Source: Streptobacillus canis
GTDB lineage: Bacteria; Fusobacteriota; Fusobacteriia; Fusobacteriales; Leptotrichiaceae
Length of the DNA: 43,677 nt
Direction: 5' to 3'
NCBI RefSeq assembly: GCF_009733925.1
Contig: NZ_WOEI01000013.1
Coordinates: forward strand, 1-43,677
Shown here: positions 31,887-41,944 of the stretch, one piece after another
How the letters are laid out: each line of letters opens with the position of its first letter
Numbering within the stretch: position 1 is the stretch's first letter
Notes under the pieces: model-generated
What the model was told of the DNA's origin: nothing
The model's input: only the letters and a program-made list of their open reading frames with translations
Database searches by the model: none
Position numbers and translations under genes: made by a program

Positions 31887-33245
31887 ATGTTAGAAATTAT
31901 TATTGCAATAATTGTCGTTTCATTTGTTGCATATTTAATTGTAAAAAAATTTGATTCAATTTTAGCCTTAGCATTAGGAGGTTTAATTTTACTTTTTTGT
32001 GCAGCTTTATTAGGACATACAATTCTTGATGAAAAAGTAACTACAGGATTTGTGTATTTAGATGTTTTCAAAGTTATTGAAACACTATTCTTGAAAAATT
32101 TAGGTAATATTGGTCTTACAATTATGACTTTATTTGGTTACTCAGCTTATATGAATGTTATTGGTGCAAATGATGTAACTATTGATATTATGACAAAACC
32201 TTTAAAAACAATTAAAGCTAAGTATCTTTTAATTCCAATAATTTTTTTACTAGGTAATTTAATGTCGTTAGTATTACCAAGTGCTTCAAGTTTAAGTATT
32301 TTACTTATGGCAACATTATTTCCTATTTTAACTAGTTTAGAAATTTCACCATTAGCAGCTGCAGGGGTTATTGCAACTACGGCAACAATTATGCCGACAC
32401 CATTAGGTGCTGATAATGTAATTGCTGCAGAAACATTTGGAATGAATATTGTAGATTATGTAAGAGATCATGCTATGATTTCTATTCCAACATTATTGAT
32501 AATGGCATTAGCTCATTATTTCTGGCAAAAATATTTAGATAAAAAAGATGGATTTACTCAAGTTGATTTAAATATGAAAAATCAAGTTAAAGATACAAAA
32601 GATTTAATGCCAATATATTATGGTATTTTACCTTTATTACCTTTAATTTTAGTATTAATAATAAATATATTCTTTAAACAAGTTAAAGTAGGATTAGTTA
32701 CAATTACATTTATCTCATTAATTATTTCGATAATTGTAGATACACTAAAAACTAAAAATTTACCAAAACTTAGTTCTGAATTAAAAGAGTATTTTAAAGG
32801 TATGGGTAATGGATTAAGTATGGTAGTAACATTATTAGTAGCAGCAGGAATGCTAGTTGAAGGATTAAAAGCATTAGGGATTATAAAAATGTTAACTGGA
32901 TCAGTTAATAATTTAAATGGTGCAGGAATATTTATGATTTTAGGATTTAGCTTAATCACTTTAATTATAGGTTTAATATCAGGAAGTGGATTATCTGTAT
33001 TCTATGCAACTGTTGCATTAATACCAGCAGTAGCAACAGCAGCTAAAATACCACCACAAACAATATCATTACCAATGCAAATGTTTGCTAACTTAGTAAG
33101 ATCAATTTCACCTGTTGCAGCAGTAATAGTTATTATATCAACTACAATGAATGCAAGACCTACAGATGTAATTAAAAGAACAATAGTTCCAATAGTTGTA
33201 GGAATGATTAGTATATTAGTTTTAACATTTATACTACTTGTTTAA
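31887..33245 (+). CDS. DcuC-family transporter
   Basis: This 452-residue membrane carrier has about 12 hydrophobic helices. It strongly resembles the anaerobic C4-dicarboxylate carrier DcuC: the N-terminal helix and GGLILLFCAALLGH, GYSAYMNVIGANDVT, LVLPSASSLSILLMATLFP and HYFWQKYLDKKDG all lie at the DcuC positions, and the length matches (461 in E. coli). DcuC exports succinate in anaerobic growth. Within a nucleoside operon it may move a nucleoside-related or organic-acid compound; I infer that from the operon only. AGAAAGGATG precedes ATG 31887. Confidence 0.8.
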   Translation: MLEIIIAIIVVSFVAYLIVKKFDSILALALGGLILLFCAALLGHTILDEKVTTGFVYLDVFKVIETLFLKNLGNIGLTIMTLFGYSAYMNVIGANDVTIDIMTKPLKTIKAKYLLIPIIFLLGNLMSLVLPSASSLSILLMATLFPILTSLEISPLAAAGVIATTATIMPTPLGADNVIAAETFGMNIVDYVRDHAMISIPTLLIMALAHYFWQKYLDKKDGFTQVDLNMKNQVKDTKDLMPIYYGILPLLPLILVLIINIFFKQVKVGLVTITFISLIISIIVDTLKTKNLPKLSSELKEYFKGMGNGLSMVVTLLVAAGMLVEGLKALGIIKMLTGSVNNLNGAGIFMILGFSLITLIIGLISGSGLSVFYATVALIPAVATAAKIPPQTISLPMQMFANLVRSISPVAAVIVIISTTMNARPTDVIKRTIVPIVVGMISILVLTFILLV

Positions 33246-33261
33246 TTTAAAAAGGAAATAT

Positions 33262-34224
33262 ATGAAAATAAAAGATATAGCAAAGCTTGCTGGAGTATCA
33301 GTTGCTACAGTATCTAGGGTATTAAATAATAAAGAAGATGTTAATTCAAAAACTAGAAAAAGAATTTTAGAATTAATAAAAAATAATGATTATAGACCTA
33401 GTGCTATTGCTAGGAATTTAGTTAAAAATGAAAATAATACAATAGGAGTAATAGTTCCAGATATTAAGAATTTATATTTTTCTAATATTATAAATGAACT
33501 AACGAATATTTCAAATGATAGAGGGTTAAATTTATTATTAGGATGTAGCAACGAAGATTTCGACATTCAAAATAATTATATAGATTTATTTCTAAAAGAG
33601 AGAGTAAAAGGTATAATAATAGTTGTAACAAAAAATTCGAATTATAAAATTGAATATTTTAAAGAATTGATAAAAAAAATCCCTGTAGTTTTTTTAGATA
33701 GGAAAATTAGTGATGATTTTTCTGGTGTTTTCATTGAAAACTATCAAACTACCTATAATTCAATAAAAAAAATGATAGATAATGGAGCTAGAAATATTGC
33801 TTTTATAAGTGGACCGTTAGATGTTTCAACTGCAAATGAAAGGTTTAAAGCATATAAGGATGTTTTGGTAAATAATAGAATAAAATATGATGAAAGTAAT
33901 GTTTTTTATGGAGATTTTTCAATGGAAAGTGGATATAAAATAGGGAAAGAAATTATAAAAAAAGATATAGATGCTGTATATATATCAAATAATCTTATGA
34001 CGTTTGGTTTTATGAAAGCTCTTAAAGAACTTAATGAAAATATAACAAAATATCAAATATCTACCTTTGAAAATAATGAAATTTTAGATTTTATGAATAA
34101 GAATATACATTCTAATATTATTCCATTTAATAAATTTTCTGAAATTGCAATAGAATTGTTAAATGATTTAATATACAAAAATAAAGAAAAGGAAATATTA
34201 GAAATATTTCCTATAGAGAAATAG
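33262..34224 (+). CDS. LacI-family repressor of the ribose/nucleoside operon
   Basis: This 320-residue regulator has an N-terminal LacI helix-turn-helix (MKIKDIAKLAGVSVATVSRVLNN, then YRPSAIARNL) and a periplasmic-binding-like effector domain (NTIGVIVPDIKNLYFSNI; ISGPLDVSTANERFKAY). It is RbsR-like by position. ATG 33262 was chosen over ATG 33238, which lies inside the upstream gene; AAGGAAA precedes it. The C-terminal part is about 10-20 residues shorter than usual, ending soon after the last strand. It probably binds the operator at 28525 and, being co-transcribed, represses itself. Confidence 0.85.
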   Translation: MKIKDIAKLAGVSVATVSRVLNNKEDVNSKTRKRILELIKNNDYRPSAIARNLVKNENNTIGVIVPDIKNLYFSNIINELTNISNDRGLNLLLGCSNEDFDIQNNYIDLFLKERVKGIIIVVTKNSNYKIEYFKELIKKIPVVFLDRKISDDFSGVFIENYQTTYNSIKKMIDNGARNIAFISGPLDVSTANERFKAYKDVLVNNRIKYDESNVFYGDFSMESGYKIGKEIIKKDIDAVYISNNLMTFGFMKALKELNENITKYQISTFENNEILDFMNKNIHSNIIPFNKFSEIAIELLNDLIYKNKEKEILEIFPIEK

Positions 34225-34227
34225 AGT

Positions 34228-34260
34228 AAAACTTGGTTTAATTTTTTAAACCAAGTTTTT
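34228..34260 (+). terminator. intrinsic terminator of the ribose/nucleoside operon
   Basis: AAAACTTGGTTTAA (34228-34241) pairs perfectly with TTAAACCAAGTTTT (from 34246), followed by T. It closes the operon, three bases after the LacI-type gene. Confidence 0.9.
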
Positions 34261-34321
34261 AGTTTAATTATCAAAGAATACTTATAATTTTTAGAGAATA
34301 AAAATAAAAATTATAAATCTA

Positions 34322-34349
34322 TTGACAAAAATAAAAATCAAGGTAAAAT
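34322..34349 (+). promoter_or_regulatory. promoter of the xyloside operon
   Basis: A perfect TTGACA (34322-34327), a 16-base spacer, TAAAAT (34344-34349), five bases before an operator copy. Confidence 0.75.
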
Positions 34350-34353
34350 ATAT

Positions 34354-34367
34354 TGTGCACGAACACG
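34354..34367 (+). promoter_or_regulatory. operator 1 of the xyloside regulator
   Basis: TGTGCACGAACACG is an imperfect inverted repeat (GTG..CAC). A near-identical copy lies at 35421-35434, before the binding-protein gene. These two GC-richer words stand out from the AT-rich surroundings. It overlaps the start of the ribosome binding site of the regulator gene. Confidence 0.6.
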
Positions 34368-34375
34368 GAGGTTTT

Positions 34376-35404
34376 ATGGCTATAACTATAAAAAAAATTG
34401 CGGAACTAGCAGAAGTCTCAAGAGGAACGGTAGATAGAGTTTTGAATAATAGAGGCGGAGTTAGAGAAGAAGTTAAGACTAAAATATTAAATATTATTGA
34501 AGAACAAAATTATAGACCTAATATGGTCGCGAAGGCATTAGCTCAAAAACAATTTTCTCAAAAAAAAATAGGAATAATATTAAATTCTGTAGACAATCCG
34601 TTCTATGAGGAAGTTATAAAAGGAATACTTGATAAAGAAAAAAGTATAAGAGATTTTGGATTTAGTATAATAATGGAAAATAAAAAAGGATATCAAGTTT
34701 TAGAACAAATAAAAGCTATTGATAATATGTTAGAGAATAATGTTGATGCTTTAATTATTTCTCCAATAAATGATATTAGAGTAGTAGAAAAATTAAATCA
34801 AGTTTCACAAAAAAAAATTCCGATTGTTAATGTAAATATAGATGTTGAGGGAAGTGAAAGATTAGTTTACATAGGTTCTAATTATATACAAGCAGGTAGA
34901 GTTGCTGCATCTTTATTTTCACTAATTTCTAAAAATAAAGAATATAATGTTGCGATAGTAACAGGTTCTAATTTAGTTTTAGGACATAATTTAAGAATAA
35001 AAGGATTTAAAGAATTTATTAAAGAAAACAATTCTAATATAAATATAATATGTATTGAGGAAAATGAGGATATTGATGAAATATCATATAAAGTTACAAA
35101 AAAAATTCTTGAAAATAATAAAGTGAATGGAATATTTTTTTGTGCAGCAGGTATTAAAGGTGGCTTAAAAGCAATTAAAGAAAAGGAACTTATTGATAAA
35201 TTAGATATAATCACAGTGGATTTAACACCTGAAGTTAGGAAAAATATGACTAAAGGAAATATTGTTGCAACTATATGTCAGGAACCTTATAGACAAGGTT
35301 TTGAAGCTACTGAAATTATTTTTAATTATTTAATGATGGGATTTGAGCCTCAAAATAAAATTATACATACAAATACAGAAATAAAAATGAAAGATAATCT
35401 TTAA
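34376..35404 (+). CDS. LacI-family regulator of xyloside uptake
   Basis: This 342-residue regulator has an N-terminal helix-turn-helix (ITIKKIAELAEVSRGTVDRVLNNRGGV) and a sugar-binding periplasmic-type domain (KKIGIILNSVDNPFYEEVIKG, DALIISPINDIRVVEKL, VTGSNLVLGHNLRIKGF, ITVDLTPE). The RGTVDRVLNNRGGV turn is seen in the subgroup with a ribose/xylose-like Peripla_BP_4 domain. ATG 34376 with GGAGG at 34366-34370 is the start. It is placed first in the operon, between two operator copies, so it likely controls both itself and the transporter genes. The inducer is presumably xylose or a xyloside; inferred. Confidence 0.85.
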   Translation: MAITIKKIAELAEVSRGTVDRVLNNRGGVREEVKTKILNIIEEQNYRPNMVAKALAQKQFSQKKIGIILNSVDNPFYEEVIKGILDKEKSIRDFGFSIIMENKKGYQVLEQIKAIDNMLENNVDALIISPINDIRVVEKLNQVSQKKIPIVNVNIDVEGSERLVYIGSNYIQAGRVAASLFSLISKNKEYNVAIVTGSNLVLGHNLRIKGFKEFIKENNSNINIICIEENEDIDEISYKVTKKILENNKVNGIFFCAAGIKGGLKAIKEKELIDKLDIITVDLTPEVRKNMTKGNIVATICQEPYRQGFEATEIIFNYLMMGFEPQNKIIHTNTEIKMKDNL

Positions 35405-35420
35405 AAATTTTAAAATTAAA

Positions 35421-35434
35421 TGTGCGCGAGCACG
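35421..35434 (+). promoter_or_regulatory. operator 2 of the xyloside regulator
   Basis: TGTGCGCGAGCACG has the perfect arms GTGC and GCAC. It matches operator 1 in 12 of 14 positions and lies 25 bases before the binding-protein start codon. No clear promoter is seen between the regulator and this site, so it may act as a roadblock. Confidence 0.6.
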
Positions 35435-35458
35435 AAAAAATAGATAGGAGTGATTATT

Positions 35459-36670
35459 ATGAAAAAAATTATCATATTATTAAGTATGATATTTATGATG
35501 TTTAGTTGTGGAACTAAGAAAGAATCTACAGATGCGACTGAAGAAAAAGTTATTAAAGTTTGGACGTATCTTTCTAATAATGAAGCAAAGGTTTTTCAAA
35601 CACAATTAGACAATTATTCTAAAGAGAAAGGTGTAAAAATTCAAGCTGAATATATACCTTTTGGTGATTATAAAAAACAATTATCAGTAGCAATAGGTGC
35701 TGGAACATTACCTGATATAATAATGATAGACAATCCAGACCATGCTCAATTTGCTCAAATGGGAATATTTGCAGATATTACAGATAAAATGAATGCATGG
35801 GAAGGAAAAGATATGTATTTTAAAGGCCCAATGTTATCAACAATGGTTGATGGAAAACATTATGGATTACCTTTTACAAGTAATAACTTAGCATTATTCT
35901 ATAATAAAAAAATGTTAAATGAAGCTGGAGTTGAAGTACCAACTACTTGGGTTGAATTAAAAGAAGCAGCTAAAAAATTAACAAAAAATGGAATTTTCGG
36001 AATGGCAGTGGGATCACCTAAAAATGAAGAAGCAACATTCCAATTCTTACCATGGATGATTTCTGCAGGTGGATCATATGATAAATTAAATTCAGAAGGA
36101 ACAATTAAAGCAGCAAGTTTTTGGAGAGAATTAATAGTAGAAGGATTAATGAGTAAAGAAACTCCAACATGGGGACAAGGAGATGCACAAAAACAATTCT
36201 CAGCAGAAAAAGTAGCTATGTTTATTGGAGGACCATGGATGGTTTCTCAAATTACAACAGATAATCCAAATATTGAATTTGGTGTAGCGATGATGCCAGT
36301 AGATAAAGTAAATGCATCTGTATTAGGAGGAGAAAATTTAGGTATAACTTCAAGTACTAAAGATTTAGATGCAGCATGGGATTTATTAAAATATATAGGA
36401 GATTATAATACTGTAAAAGAATTTATAGGTCAAACAGGATACTTCCCACCAAGAAGTGATGTAGCAAAAGAACCAGAATGGACAACAGATCCTATTAAAA
36501 AAGTATTTGCTGAACAAATGCAATATGCATTACCAAGAGGACCTCATGCTAAATGGCCTGAAATTTCTGAAGCGATTTATACAGCTCTTCAAGAAATAGA
36601 AGTTGGAGCATTAACTCCTGAAGAAGCATTAAACAATGCACAAATGAAAATAGAACCTTTATTAAAATAA
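35459..36670 (+). CDS. sugar ABC transporter substrate-binding lipoprotein
   Basis: This 403-residue solute-binding protein of family 1 (MalE/UgpB type) has a lipoprotein signal (MKKIIILLSMIFMMFSC, Cys17). The mature part shows KVWTYLSNNEAKVFQTQ, PDIIMIDNPDHAQFAQMG, YGLPFTSNNLALFYNKKM and MFIGGPWM, the usual core features. It captures sugar in the periplasm and feeds the two permeases next to it. ATG 35459 was chosen over GTG 35450 because ATAGGAG is its ribosome binding site. Operator 2 lies just upstream. The sugar is probably an alpha-xyloside, from the enzymes downstream; inferred. Confidence 0.92.
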   Translation: MKKIIILLSMIFMMFSCGTKKESTDATEEKVIKVWTYLSNNEAKVFQTQLDNYSKEKGVKIQAEYIPFGDYKKQLSVAIGAGTLPDIIMIDNPDHAQFAQMGIFADITDKMNAWEGKDMYFKGPMLSTMVDGKHYGLPFTSNNLALFYNKKMLNEAGVEVPTTWVELKEAAKKLTKNGIFGMAVGSPKNEEATFQFLPWMISAGGSYDKLNSEGTIKAASFWRELIVEGLMSKETPTWGQGDAQKQFSAEKVAMFIGGPWMVSQITTDNPNIEFGVAMMPVDKVNASVLGGENLGITSSTKDLDAAWDLLKYIGDYNTVKEFIGQTGYFPPRSDVAKEPEWTTDPIKKVFAEQMQYALPRGPHAKWPEISEAIYTALQEIEVGALTPEEALNNAQMKIEPLLK

Positions 36671-36692
36671 ATTAGAATAGGAGAGGGTATTA

Positions 36693-37577
36693 ATGAGAAG
36701 ACTTAAAGAAAAAATTGGTTATTTGTATATTTTACCTGCAGTTTTATTTATGCTGTTTTTTGTAGGATATCCAATAGTATATAATATCATTATCAGTTTT
36801 CAAGAAGTAAATTTAATGTCATTGAATACTGGAATAAAACCTTTTGTAGGACTGAGAAATTACATAACAGTTTTAAATAATCCTGTATTTTATAAGGCTT
36901 TATTTAATACCCTTTTTTATACTGTTGTTTGTATTATATTTCAATTTACTATAGGATTTGCACTTGCTATGTTTTTTAATATAGATTTTAAATTAGCTAG
37001 ATTTATTAGAGGTTTAATAATGGTAGCATGGTTATTACCTTTAACCGTAACAGCACTAAATTTTAAATTTATGTTTGCTATAAATGGAGGAATAATTAAT
37101 GAAATACTATTGAGATTACATATTATTAAAGAACCAATTGAATGGTTATTAGGGCAAAAAAGTTCAATGTGGAGTTTAATTATTACTAATATTTGGATAG
37201 GAATACCATTTAATATGATTTTATTAGTAACAGGATTAAGTACTATTCCTAAAACACTTTATGAAAGTGCAGAATTAGATGGTTCAAATTGGTTTCAAAA
37301 AATAATTTATATTACATTACCTTCAATAAAACCAGCAATATTAGCTGTAATTACTTTAGGATTTATTAATACATTTAAAGTATTTGATTTAGTATTTATA
37401 ATGACTAATGGTGGACCTGTTAATGCTACGGAGGTTTTATCAACACTTTCTTATAGATATTCATTTGATACTTTTAATTTTGGGTTAGGATCAAGTGTAG
37501 CGAATATATTATGTTTGATACTAGTAATAGTTTCAGTTATTTATATTAAATTTATAAAACAAGACGAGGTTATGTGA
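36693..37577 (+). CDS. sugar ABC transporter permease (MalF/UgpA type)
   Basis: This 294-residue inner-membrane protein has six predicted helices. The EAA coupling motif is clear: ESAELDGSNWFQKIIYITLPSIKPAI (about 190-215). The opening YLYILPAVLFMLFFVGYPIVYNIIISF and GLRNY are also typical. AGGAGAGGG precedes the ATG. It pairs with the next permease to form the membrane pore for the binding protein encoded upstream. Confidence 0.92.
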   Translation: MRRLKEKIGYLYILPAVLFMLFFVGYPIVYNIIISFQEVNLMSLNTGIKPFVGLRNYITVLNNPVFYKALFNTLFYTVVCIIFQFTIGFALAMFFNIDFKLARFIRGLIMVAWLLPLTVTALNFKFMFAINGGIINEILLRLHIIKEPIEWLLGQKSSMWSLIITNIWIGIPFNMILLVTGLSTIPKTLYESAELDGSNWFQKIIYITLPSIKPAILAVITLGFINTFKVFDLVFIMTNGGPVNATEVLSTLSYRYSFDTFNFGLGSSVANILCLILVIVSVIYIKFIKQDEVM

Positions 37578-38413
37578 TGATTAAAAAAAATAAAATGGAA
37601 TATATCTATAATTTTATAGCTATTATTATAGCAATTGTATTTTTATTTCCTTTATATTGGATTATAGTATCTTCTTTAAAAACAGATTCTGAAATATTCA
37701 GTTTAAATCCGACGATTATTCCTAGAAAAATAATATTTAATGCATATTCAGAACAATTTATTGGAGGAGACTATAATATTTTAAAAGGATTTTTTAATAG
37801 TTTAACAGTTTCAATACCAACAATGATAATATCTGTTATTATTTCTGTACCAGCTGCATATGGTCTTGCAAGATTTAATGTTGTAGGTAGAAAATATTTG
37901 ATACAGTCATTTTTAATAACACAACTGATGCCGGCAACATTACTTTTAACACCAATGTTTATATTATTTAGATTTATAGGGATTACAAATACATTTTTTG
38001 CCCCTATTATTGCTAATTGTACTGTTGCAATACCTTTTTCTGTTATGATGCTTAGACCTTATTTTTTATCCTTACCTAAAGATATTGAAGAGGCAGCGAT
38101 AATAGATGGATGTAATACTTGGACTGCGTTTGTAAGAATAATGTTACCATTAAGTTATCCTGGAATTATAATGTCGGCAATATTTTCTTTCTTATTTGCT
38201 TGGGGAGATTTAATTTTTTCTTTAACTTTCTTAGCAGATGGAACAATGAGGCCAATAACAGTGGGGATATATAATTTTGTTGGTAAATATGGAATTCAAT
38301 GGAATAAAATAATGGCTTTTGGAGTTGTTATAATGATACCTGTAATTTTAATTTTTGTCTTTTTACAAAAATATATAATAGGAGGCTTAACTCAAGGAGC
38401 AGTGAAGGAGTAA
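37577..38413 (+). CDS. sugar ABC transporter permease (MalG/UgpE type)
   Basis: This is a 278-residue inner-membrane protein with six helices. It has the EAA motif EEAAIIDGCNTWTAFVRIMLPLSYPGI (about 170-195), the start FLFPLYWIIVSSLKTDSEIF and the typical end KYIIGGLTQGAVKE. ATG 37577 overlaps the stop codon of the first permease (TGATG); GTG 37574 is possible but less likely. Translational coupling is expected. The ATPase for this transporter is not between the genes; the ATPase at 43509 is a likely partner. Confidence 0.92.
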   Translation: MIKKNKMEYIYNFIAIIIAIVFLFPLYWIIVSSLKTDSEIFSLNPTIIPRKIIFNAYSEQFIGGDYNILKGFFNSLTVSIPTMIISVIISVPAAYGLARFNVVGRKYLIQSFLITQLMPATLLLTPMFILFRFIGITNTFFAPIIANCTVAIPFSVMMLRPYFLSLPKDIEEAAIIDGCNTWTAFVRIMLPLSYPGIIMSAIFSFLFAWGDLIFSLTFLADGTMRPITVGIYNFVGKYGIQWNKIMAFGVVIMIPVILIFVFLQKYIIGGLTQGAVKE

Positions 38414-38415
38414 AA

Positions 38416-40581
38416 ATGAGAGATGTTAATATAAAGGTTTTAAATCAAAGATTAGATATTAGTAATGATTTTAAAAAATATGATAATGCATATTTTAATA
38501 TGAATGAATTAATAGAATTTGATGGGAAAAACGGGAAAATAAAATGGGATAGATACAATAGAAAATATAGAATGAGTTTTAATGCTATTACAGCTCCATT
38601 TGAAAAAACAAATTCTTGGGAATTTCCTGCTGAATATGAAGTGGATGAAATAGGTAAATTTAAAATTTCTTTTATAAGTGAAAATTGTGTAAGAATAAGA
38701 ATGGATAATAATCATAGAGATATAGTAGATGAAGACTCTTTGATGATATTGAATAAAGTTCAAGATATAGAAAGTGAAATTATAAAAGATGATAATAAAT
38801 ATATAATTAAGGGAAAAAAATATTCTATAAATATTTATAAGAGACCATTTAATATTGAAATAATAAATTCAAATGGAGAAAGTATTTTAAAAACCTTTCA
38901 AATTGAAGATAATAAAGGATTAGATAATACATATCCCATACCTTTTTCATATATTAGAGAAATTTCTTCTTTTAAGAGAAAAATTGCAGCAAGTTTTGAA
39001 TTGAAGTATGATGAAAAATTATATGGATTAGGTGAGTCATTTACAAGATTGAATAAAAGAGGTCAGAAAATAAATTTATGGACATATGATGCTTTAGGAG
39101 CACAAAATAGAGATATGTATAAACCAATACCTTTTTATTTTTCAAATAAAGGTTATGGAATATTTATGCACACAAGTTCAGCTATTACATGTGATTTAGG
39201 CCGTGATTATGATGGAGTTCAAACTATATATTTAGATGATGATAAAATTGATTTTTTCATTTTTTTAGGAGAACCTAAAGAGATATTAGAAGAATATACA
39301 AGTTTAACGGGTAGGGCTAAAATGCCACCTATATGGAGTTTTGGGCTTTGGATGAGTAGAATAACTTATGATAATGAGAAGCAAGTAAGAGAAGTTTCAA
39401 AAAGACTTAGAGAAGAAAAAATTCCTTGTGATGTAATACATTTAGATACAGGATGGTTTGAAGAAGATTGGAAATGTAATTATAAATTTTCAGAAAGTAG
39501 ATTTATTGATCCTAAAAAAATGATGGAAGATCTGAAAGAAGAAGGTTTTAGAGTATCATTATGGCAGCTACCATATATTACTCCAACTAATAGTTTATAT
39601 AAAGAAGCTTTAGAAAATAAATACTATATCAAGGGTTATGATGGAGAAATTCCTACAGAAGATATAATTATAGACTTTAGTAATGAAAAAGCTGTAAAGT
39701 GGTATCAAGAAAAATTAAAAGAATTATTTGAAATGGGTGTTTCAGCAATTAAGGTAGATTTTGGTGAAGCTGCACCATATGAAGCATTATATAGTTCTGG
39801 AAAATCAGGAAGATTTGAACATAATTTGTATCCTTTAAGATATAACAAAGCAGTTAATGAAATAACATATAAAATAAATAATGAAAATATAATGTGGGCA
39901 AGAAGTGCATGGGCAGGTTCACAAAGATACCCAGTTCATTGGGGTGGAGATGCCGAAATTACAGATTCTTCAATGGCAGCTTCATTAAGGGCAGGTTTAT
40001 CATTAGGACTTTGTGGTTTTACTTTTTGGAGTCATGATATAGGAGGATTTACATTTAAATCACCAGAAAATTTATATAAAAGATGGATTCCTTTTGGAAT
40101 GTTAACATCTCACAGTAGAACTCATGGACAACCACCTAAAGAGCCTTGGGAGTACACTAATGAGTTTAAAGAAATTTTTAGAAAGAGTGTTGAATTAAAA
40201 TATCAACTGTTACCATATATTTTAAAAGAATCTAAATATGCAAGTGAAAAAGGATATCCTTTATTAAGAACATTATTTTTTGAATATCCAACTGATGAAT
40301 TTGCTTGGAATATAGAAGATGAATATTTATTTGGTAGGGATATTTTAGTGGCCCCTTTATTTGAAGAAAATAAAGATTTAAGAAAAGTATATATTCCTGA
40401 AGGAATATGGATTGATTACTTTACTAAAGAAAAATATAATGGAAATAAATATTATGAAATAAAATCTACAGATTTACCTATAATAATTTTAATTAAAGAG
40501 GGAAGTAAAATACCGATGATACCAGTTTATCAAAGTACAGATTTTATAGATTGGAGTAAAGAATATATAGTAGAATTTTAA
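38416..40581 (+). CDS. GH31 alpha-xylosidase (YicI-like)
   Basis: This 721-residue cytoplasmic glycoside hydrolase has no signal peptide, so it acts on imported oligosaccharides. The catalytic nucleophile is Asp448 in KVDFGEAAP, and the acid/base is probably Asp512 in [12 protein letters not shown], followed by [11 protein letters not shown]. The 64-residue spacing is close to that of YicI (66). The N-terminal beta domain has [30 protein letters not shown] (as KTDFGE in YicI) and FWSHDIGGF favour xyloside over glucoside, as do the xylA and xylB genes behind it. It begins two bases after the permease stop codon. Products would be xylose plus a shorter glycan. Confidence 0.9.
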   Translation: MRDVNIKVLNQRLDISNDFKKYDNAYFNMNELIEFDGKNGKIKWDRYNRKYRMSFNAITAPFEKTNSWEFPAEYEVDEIGKFKISFISENCVRIRMDNNHRDIVDEDSLMILNKVQDIESEIIKDDNKYIIKGKKYSINIYKRPFNIEIINSNGESILKTFQIEDNKGLDNTYPIPFSYIREISSFKRKIAASFELKYDEKLYGLGESFTRLNKRGQKINLWTYDALGAQNRDMYKPIPFYFSNKGYGIFMHTSSAITCDLGRDYDGVQTIYLDDDKIDFFIFLGEPKEILEEYTSLTGRAKMPPIWSFGLWMSRITYDNEKQVREVSKRLREEKIPCDVIHLDTGWFEEDWKCNYKFSESRFIDPKKMMEDLKEEGFRVSLWQLPYITPTNSLYKEALENKYYIKGYDGEIPTEDIIIDFSNEKAVKWYQEKLKELFEMGVSAIKVDFGEAAPYEALYSSGKSGRFEHNLYPLRYNKAVNEITYKINNENIMWARSAWAGSQRYPVHWGGDAEITDSSMAASLRAGLSLGLCGFTFWSHDIGGFTFKSPENLYKRWIPFGMLTSHSRTHGQPPKEPWEYTNEFKEIFRKSVELKYQLLPYILKESKYASEKGYPLLRTLFFEYPTDEFAWNIEDEYLFGRDILVAPLFEENKDLRKVYIPEGIWIDYFTKEKYNGNKYYEIKSTDLPIIILIKEGSKIPMIPVYQSTDFIDWSKEYIVEF

Positions 40582-40594
40582 ATTGAAAGGAGAA

Positions 40595-40612
40595 TATGGA
40601 TGTAAATCCATA
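40595..40612 (+). promoter_or_regulatory. hairpin in the xylA translation-initiation region
   Basis: TATGGAT (40595-40601), loop GTAA, ATCCATA (40606-40612). It lies between a strong Shine-Dalgarno (AAAGGAG, 40586-40592) and the start codon at 40622. Folding of the hairpin would bring the site to about 11 bases from the ATG. Confidence 0.5.
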
Positions 40613-40621
40613 ATTAGAAAG

Positions 40622-41935
40622 ATGAAAGAATATTTTGTAAATATACCTAAAATTAAATTTGAAGGACCAGATTCTAAAAATCCGTTATCTTTTAAATACT
40701 ATGATGCAGAAAGAGTTATAAATGGGAAAAAGATGAAAGATCATTTAAAATTTGCAATGTCTTGGTGGCATACAATTGTTGCTGAGGGAGTAGATCCATT
40801 TGGTAGAGGAACAATTGATAGAAAATACGGAGAAATTGATGAAATAGCTAGGTCTAAAGCTAAAGTAGATGCAGGTTTTGAATTGATGGAAAAACTTGGA
40901 ATTGAATATTTTTGTTTTCATGATGTAGATATAGCTGTAGAAGGAAATAATTTTAAAGAATATAGAAAAAATTTAAAAGAGATAGTTCAATATATAAAAG
41001 GTAAAATGGAAAATACTAATATAAAATTATTATGGGGAACTGCAAATTGTTTCTCAAATCCAATATATATGCATGGAGCGGCTACATCTTGTAATGTAGA
41101 TGCATTTGCACATGCTGCTTCTCAAATTAAAAATTCAATAGATGCTACTATAGAATTAAATGGAAGCGGATATGTTTTCTGGGGTGGAAGAGAAGGATAT
41201 GAGACTTTATTAAATACTGATATGGGATTTGAATTAGATAATTTAGCAAGACTTATGAAAATGGCAGTTAAATATGCAAGAGATAAAGGATTTAAAGGTG
41301 ATTTTTATATAGAACCTAAACCAAAAGAACCTACAAAACACCAATATGATTTTGATGTTGCAACAACATTAGCATTTTTAAGAAAATATGGATTAGAAAA
41401 TGATTTTAAAATGAATATAGAAGCAAATCATGCTACGTTATCAGGACATACATTTCAACATGAATTAAATGTTGCAAGAGTTAATAATGTTTTTGGAAGT
41501 ATAGATGCTAATCAAGGAGATATGCTTTTAGGATGGGATACTGACCAATTTCCTTCAAACATATATGATGCAACGCTTGCAATGTATGAAGTTATAAAAG
41601 CTGGTGGGTTTACAAATGGAGGATTAAATTTTGATGCAAAAGTTAGAAGAGGATCATTTACATTTGAAGATATAGTATTAGCTTATATTTTAGGAATGGA
41701 TACATTTGCTAAAGGCTTAATAAAAGCATTTGAAATAATAGAAGATGGAAGAATAGAGGAAAATATAAAAAATAGATATTCGAGTTATAATTCTGAAATA
41801 GGTAAAAAAATATTAGATGAAAACACTAATCTTGAAGAATTAGAGAATTATATTGAAAATAAAGAGAAAATAACAATGGAAAGTGGAAGACAGGAATATT
41901 TAGAATCAATATTAAATCAAATTATATTAAGATGA
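40622..41935 (+). CDS. xylA: xylose isomerase
   Basis: This 437-residue cytoplasmic enzyme turns xylose into xylulose. Its start [18 protein letters not shown] is the standard family start, so ATG 40622 is preferred over the upstream TTG 40583. The active-site motifs are CFHDVDIA (catalytic His-Asp), [31 protein letters not shown] and [16 protein letters not shown] (metal ligands), and [14 protein letters not shown]. Nothing is missing. Its gene lies between the alpha-xylosidase and xylulokinase. The real start has only a weak site right before it; see the hairpin entry. Confidence 0.95.
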   Translation: MKEYFVNIPKIKFEGPDSKNPLSFKYYDAERVINGKKMKDHLKFAMSWWHTIVAEGVDPFGRGTIDRKYGEIDEIARSKAKVDAGFELMEKLGIEYFCFHDVDIAVEGNNFKEYRKNLKEIVQYIKGKMENTNIKLLWGTANCFSNPIYMHGAATSCNVDAFAHAASQIKNSIDATIELNGSGYVFWGGREGYETLLNTDMGFELDNLARLMKMAVKYARDKGFKGDFYIEPKPKEPTKHQYDFDVATTLAFLRKYGLENDFKMNIEANHATLSGHTFQHELNVARVNNVFGSIDANQGDMLLGWDTDQFPSNIYDATLAMYEVIKAGGFTNGGLNFDAKVRRGSFTFEDIVLAYILGMDTFAKGLIKAFEIIEDGRIEENIKNRYSSYNSEIGKKILDENTNLEELENYIENKEKITMESGRQEYLESILNQIILR

Positions 41936-41944
41936 GGTTAGAAT

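Noticed and set aside
40583..40621. TTG 40583 as xylA start
   Set aside because: It would add 13 residues not found in the family, and AAAGGAG lies after it, not before it.
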